Of a stretch of DNA of 42,301 nt, positions 41,813-42,301 are shown one piece after another. The first letter of the stretch is position 1; each line of letters opens with the position of its first letter. The stretch covers positions 1 through 42,301 of the forward strand of contig CAIJLJ010000150.1 in NCBI GenBank assembly GCA_903821395.1, written 5' to 3'. The notes beneath the pieces are model-generated. The model saw only the letters and a list, made by a program, of their open reading frames with translations. It searched no databases and was not told the origin of the DNA. Source of the stretch: an uncultured Solirubrobacterales bacterium (GTDB lineage Bacteria > Actinomycetota > Thermoleophilia > Solirubrobacterales > Solirubrobacteraceae). The position numbers were made by a program, and so were the translations under genes.

Positions 41813-42301
41813 TTAGCGCGACCCGGCGCTGGCGACGTTGCGCGGGCCGCTGCTGCGACCGCTGCCGCCGTTGCCACCGCTGCCACTGCGCTTCTTGTTC
41901 GACGGGCGCCCTCGGTTGGGGTTACCTCCGCCGCTTGGCTTGCCGCCGCCGTTCTGGCCACCGCTTGGCTTGCCGTTGCGGTGGCTCTGGTGTGGGCTGT
42001 CACCGACGGCGCTCTGGAGCTCATCGCTGAGCTTCAGTTGGCGCGTCATCTTCTTCATCTCACCGAGCTGATCCTGCGAAACGAATGTAACTGCGACGCC
42101 ACGCTCGCCTGCGCGGCCGGTACGGCCGGTGCGGTGAACGTAATCCTCGGTTTGGCCGGGAGGGTCGAAGTTGATCACCTTAGAGATGCCGTCAACGTGG
42201 ATGCCACGGGCGGCGACGTCGGTTGCGACCAGCGTCGTTACCTTGCCCTTCTCGAAATCGGCCAGTGCTCGCTCGCGCTGGCGCTGGCTCTTGTTCCCAT
42301 G
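41813..42301 (-). CDS. DEAD-box RNA helicase, C-terminal fragment
   Basis: This is the 3' end of an ATP-dependent RNA helicase on the reverse strand; the frame is open to the window edge, so the N-terminal RecA domain is outside. The 162 visible residues begin HGNKSQRQRERAL (motif IV region). They continue with motif V (LVATDVAARGIHVDG) and motif VI (YVHRTGRTGRAGERG). They end in a disordered tail of about 65 residues rich in Gly, Asn, Ser and Lys, typical of RhlE/DeaD-type helicases acting on ribosome assembly or cold-induced RNA structure. The nearest upstream GTG is internal to the domain and is not the start. Confidence 0.93.
   Translation of the reverse strand, partial: HGNKSQRQRERALADFEKGKVTTLVATDVAARGIHVDGISKVINFDPPGQTEDYVHRTGRTGRAGERGVAVTFVSQDQLGEMKKMTRQLKLSDELQSAVGDSPHQSHRNGKPSGGQNGGGKPSGGGNPNRGRPSNKKRSGSGGNGGSGRSSGPRNVASAGSR

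Overview
The window is a contiguous piece of a bacterial chromosome carrying the tail of rpoC and the complete str, S10, spc and alpha ribosomal operons, followed by a mixed housekeeping region. The organism is most likely a high-GC Actinomycetota. Supporting signs are G/C-rich third codon positions, TANNNT-type -10 hexamers placed 5-15 nt before many start codons (leaderless mRNAs), a four-cysteine S14, a FadD15-type acyl-CoA synthetase, and ribosomal proteins with long alanine/glutamate or alanine/lysine tails. A class-level guess of Thermoleophilia (Solirubrobacterales-like) is inference only; no 16S gene is present.

Layout. 1-2636 is the C-terminal two thirds of rpoC. 2644-6607 is a non-ribosomal insert between rpoC and rpsL: a reverse-strand HAD-like protein, a multi-spanning DMT/NIPA-like membrane protein, a class III aminotransferase, and alanine dehydrogenase overlapping it by 4 nt. 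6659-11153 is the str cluster rpsL-rpsG-fusA-tuf, with a structured leader and intrinsic terminator just before fusA and two terminator-like hairpins after tuf. 11332-24459 is a tight S10-spc run: rpsJ rplC rplD rplW rplB rpsS rplV rpsC rplP rpmC rpsQ rplN rplX rplE rpsN rpsH rplF rplR rpsE rpmD rplO secY adk map. Most junctions overlap by 1-8 nt or have gaps under 21 nt. 24607-27595 is the alpha operon rpmJ rpsM rpsK rpsD rpoA rplQ. infA is missing from its usual place between map and rpmJ.

27662-42301 holds surE-ligA, a divergent dacB-like carboxypeptidase and patatin, and a reverse-strand group of acyl-CoA synthetase, small membrane protein and HisC-like aminotransferase. CorA and a Nif3-like protein follow. 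The Nif3 gene shares a compact divergent promoter with a small unknown gene. Then come tRNA-Pro(CGG), an unknown membrane protein, a PAP2-type phosphatase, a FUSC-type membrane protein, and the C-terminus of a DEAD-box helicase cut by the window end.

Functionally, most of the window is the growth machinery (ribosome, elongation factors, RNA polymerase, Sec translocon, adenylate kinase, Met aminopeptidase). I found no phage, insertion sequence, CRISPR array, toxin-antitoxin pair or biosynthetic cluster. The most unusual features are low-complexity extensions on S3, S5, S17, L5, L15 and L22, the attenuator-like leader before fusA, the overlapping divergent -10 elements at 38465-38474, and three convergent gene pairs whose stop codons interlock in the same four bases (CTAA/TTAG). 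No stretch over 300 bases lacks a gene; the longest gap is 7530-7786.
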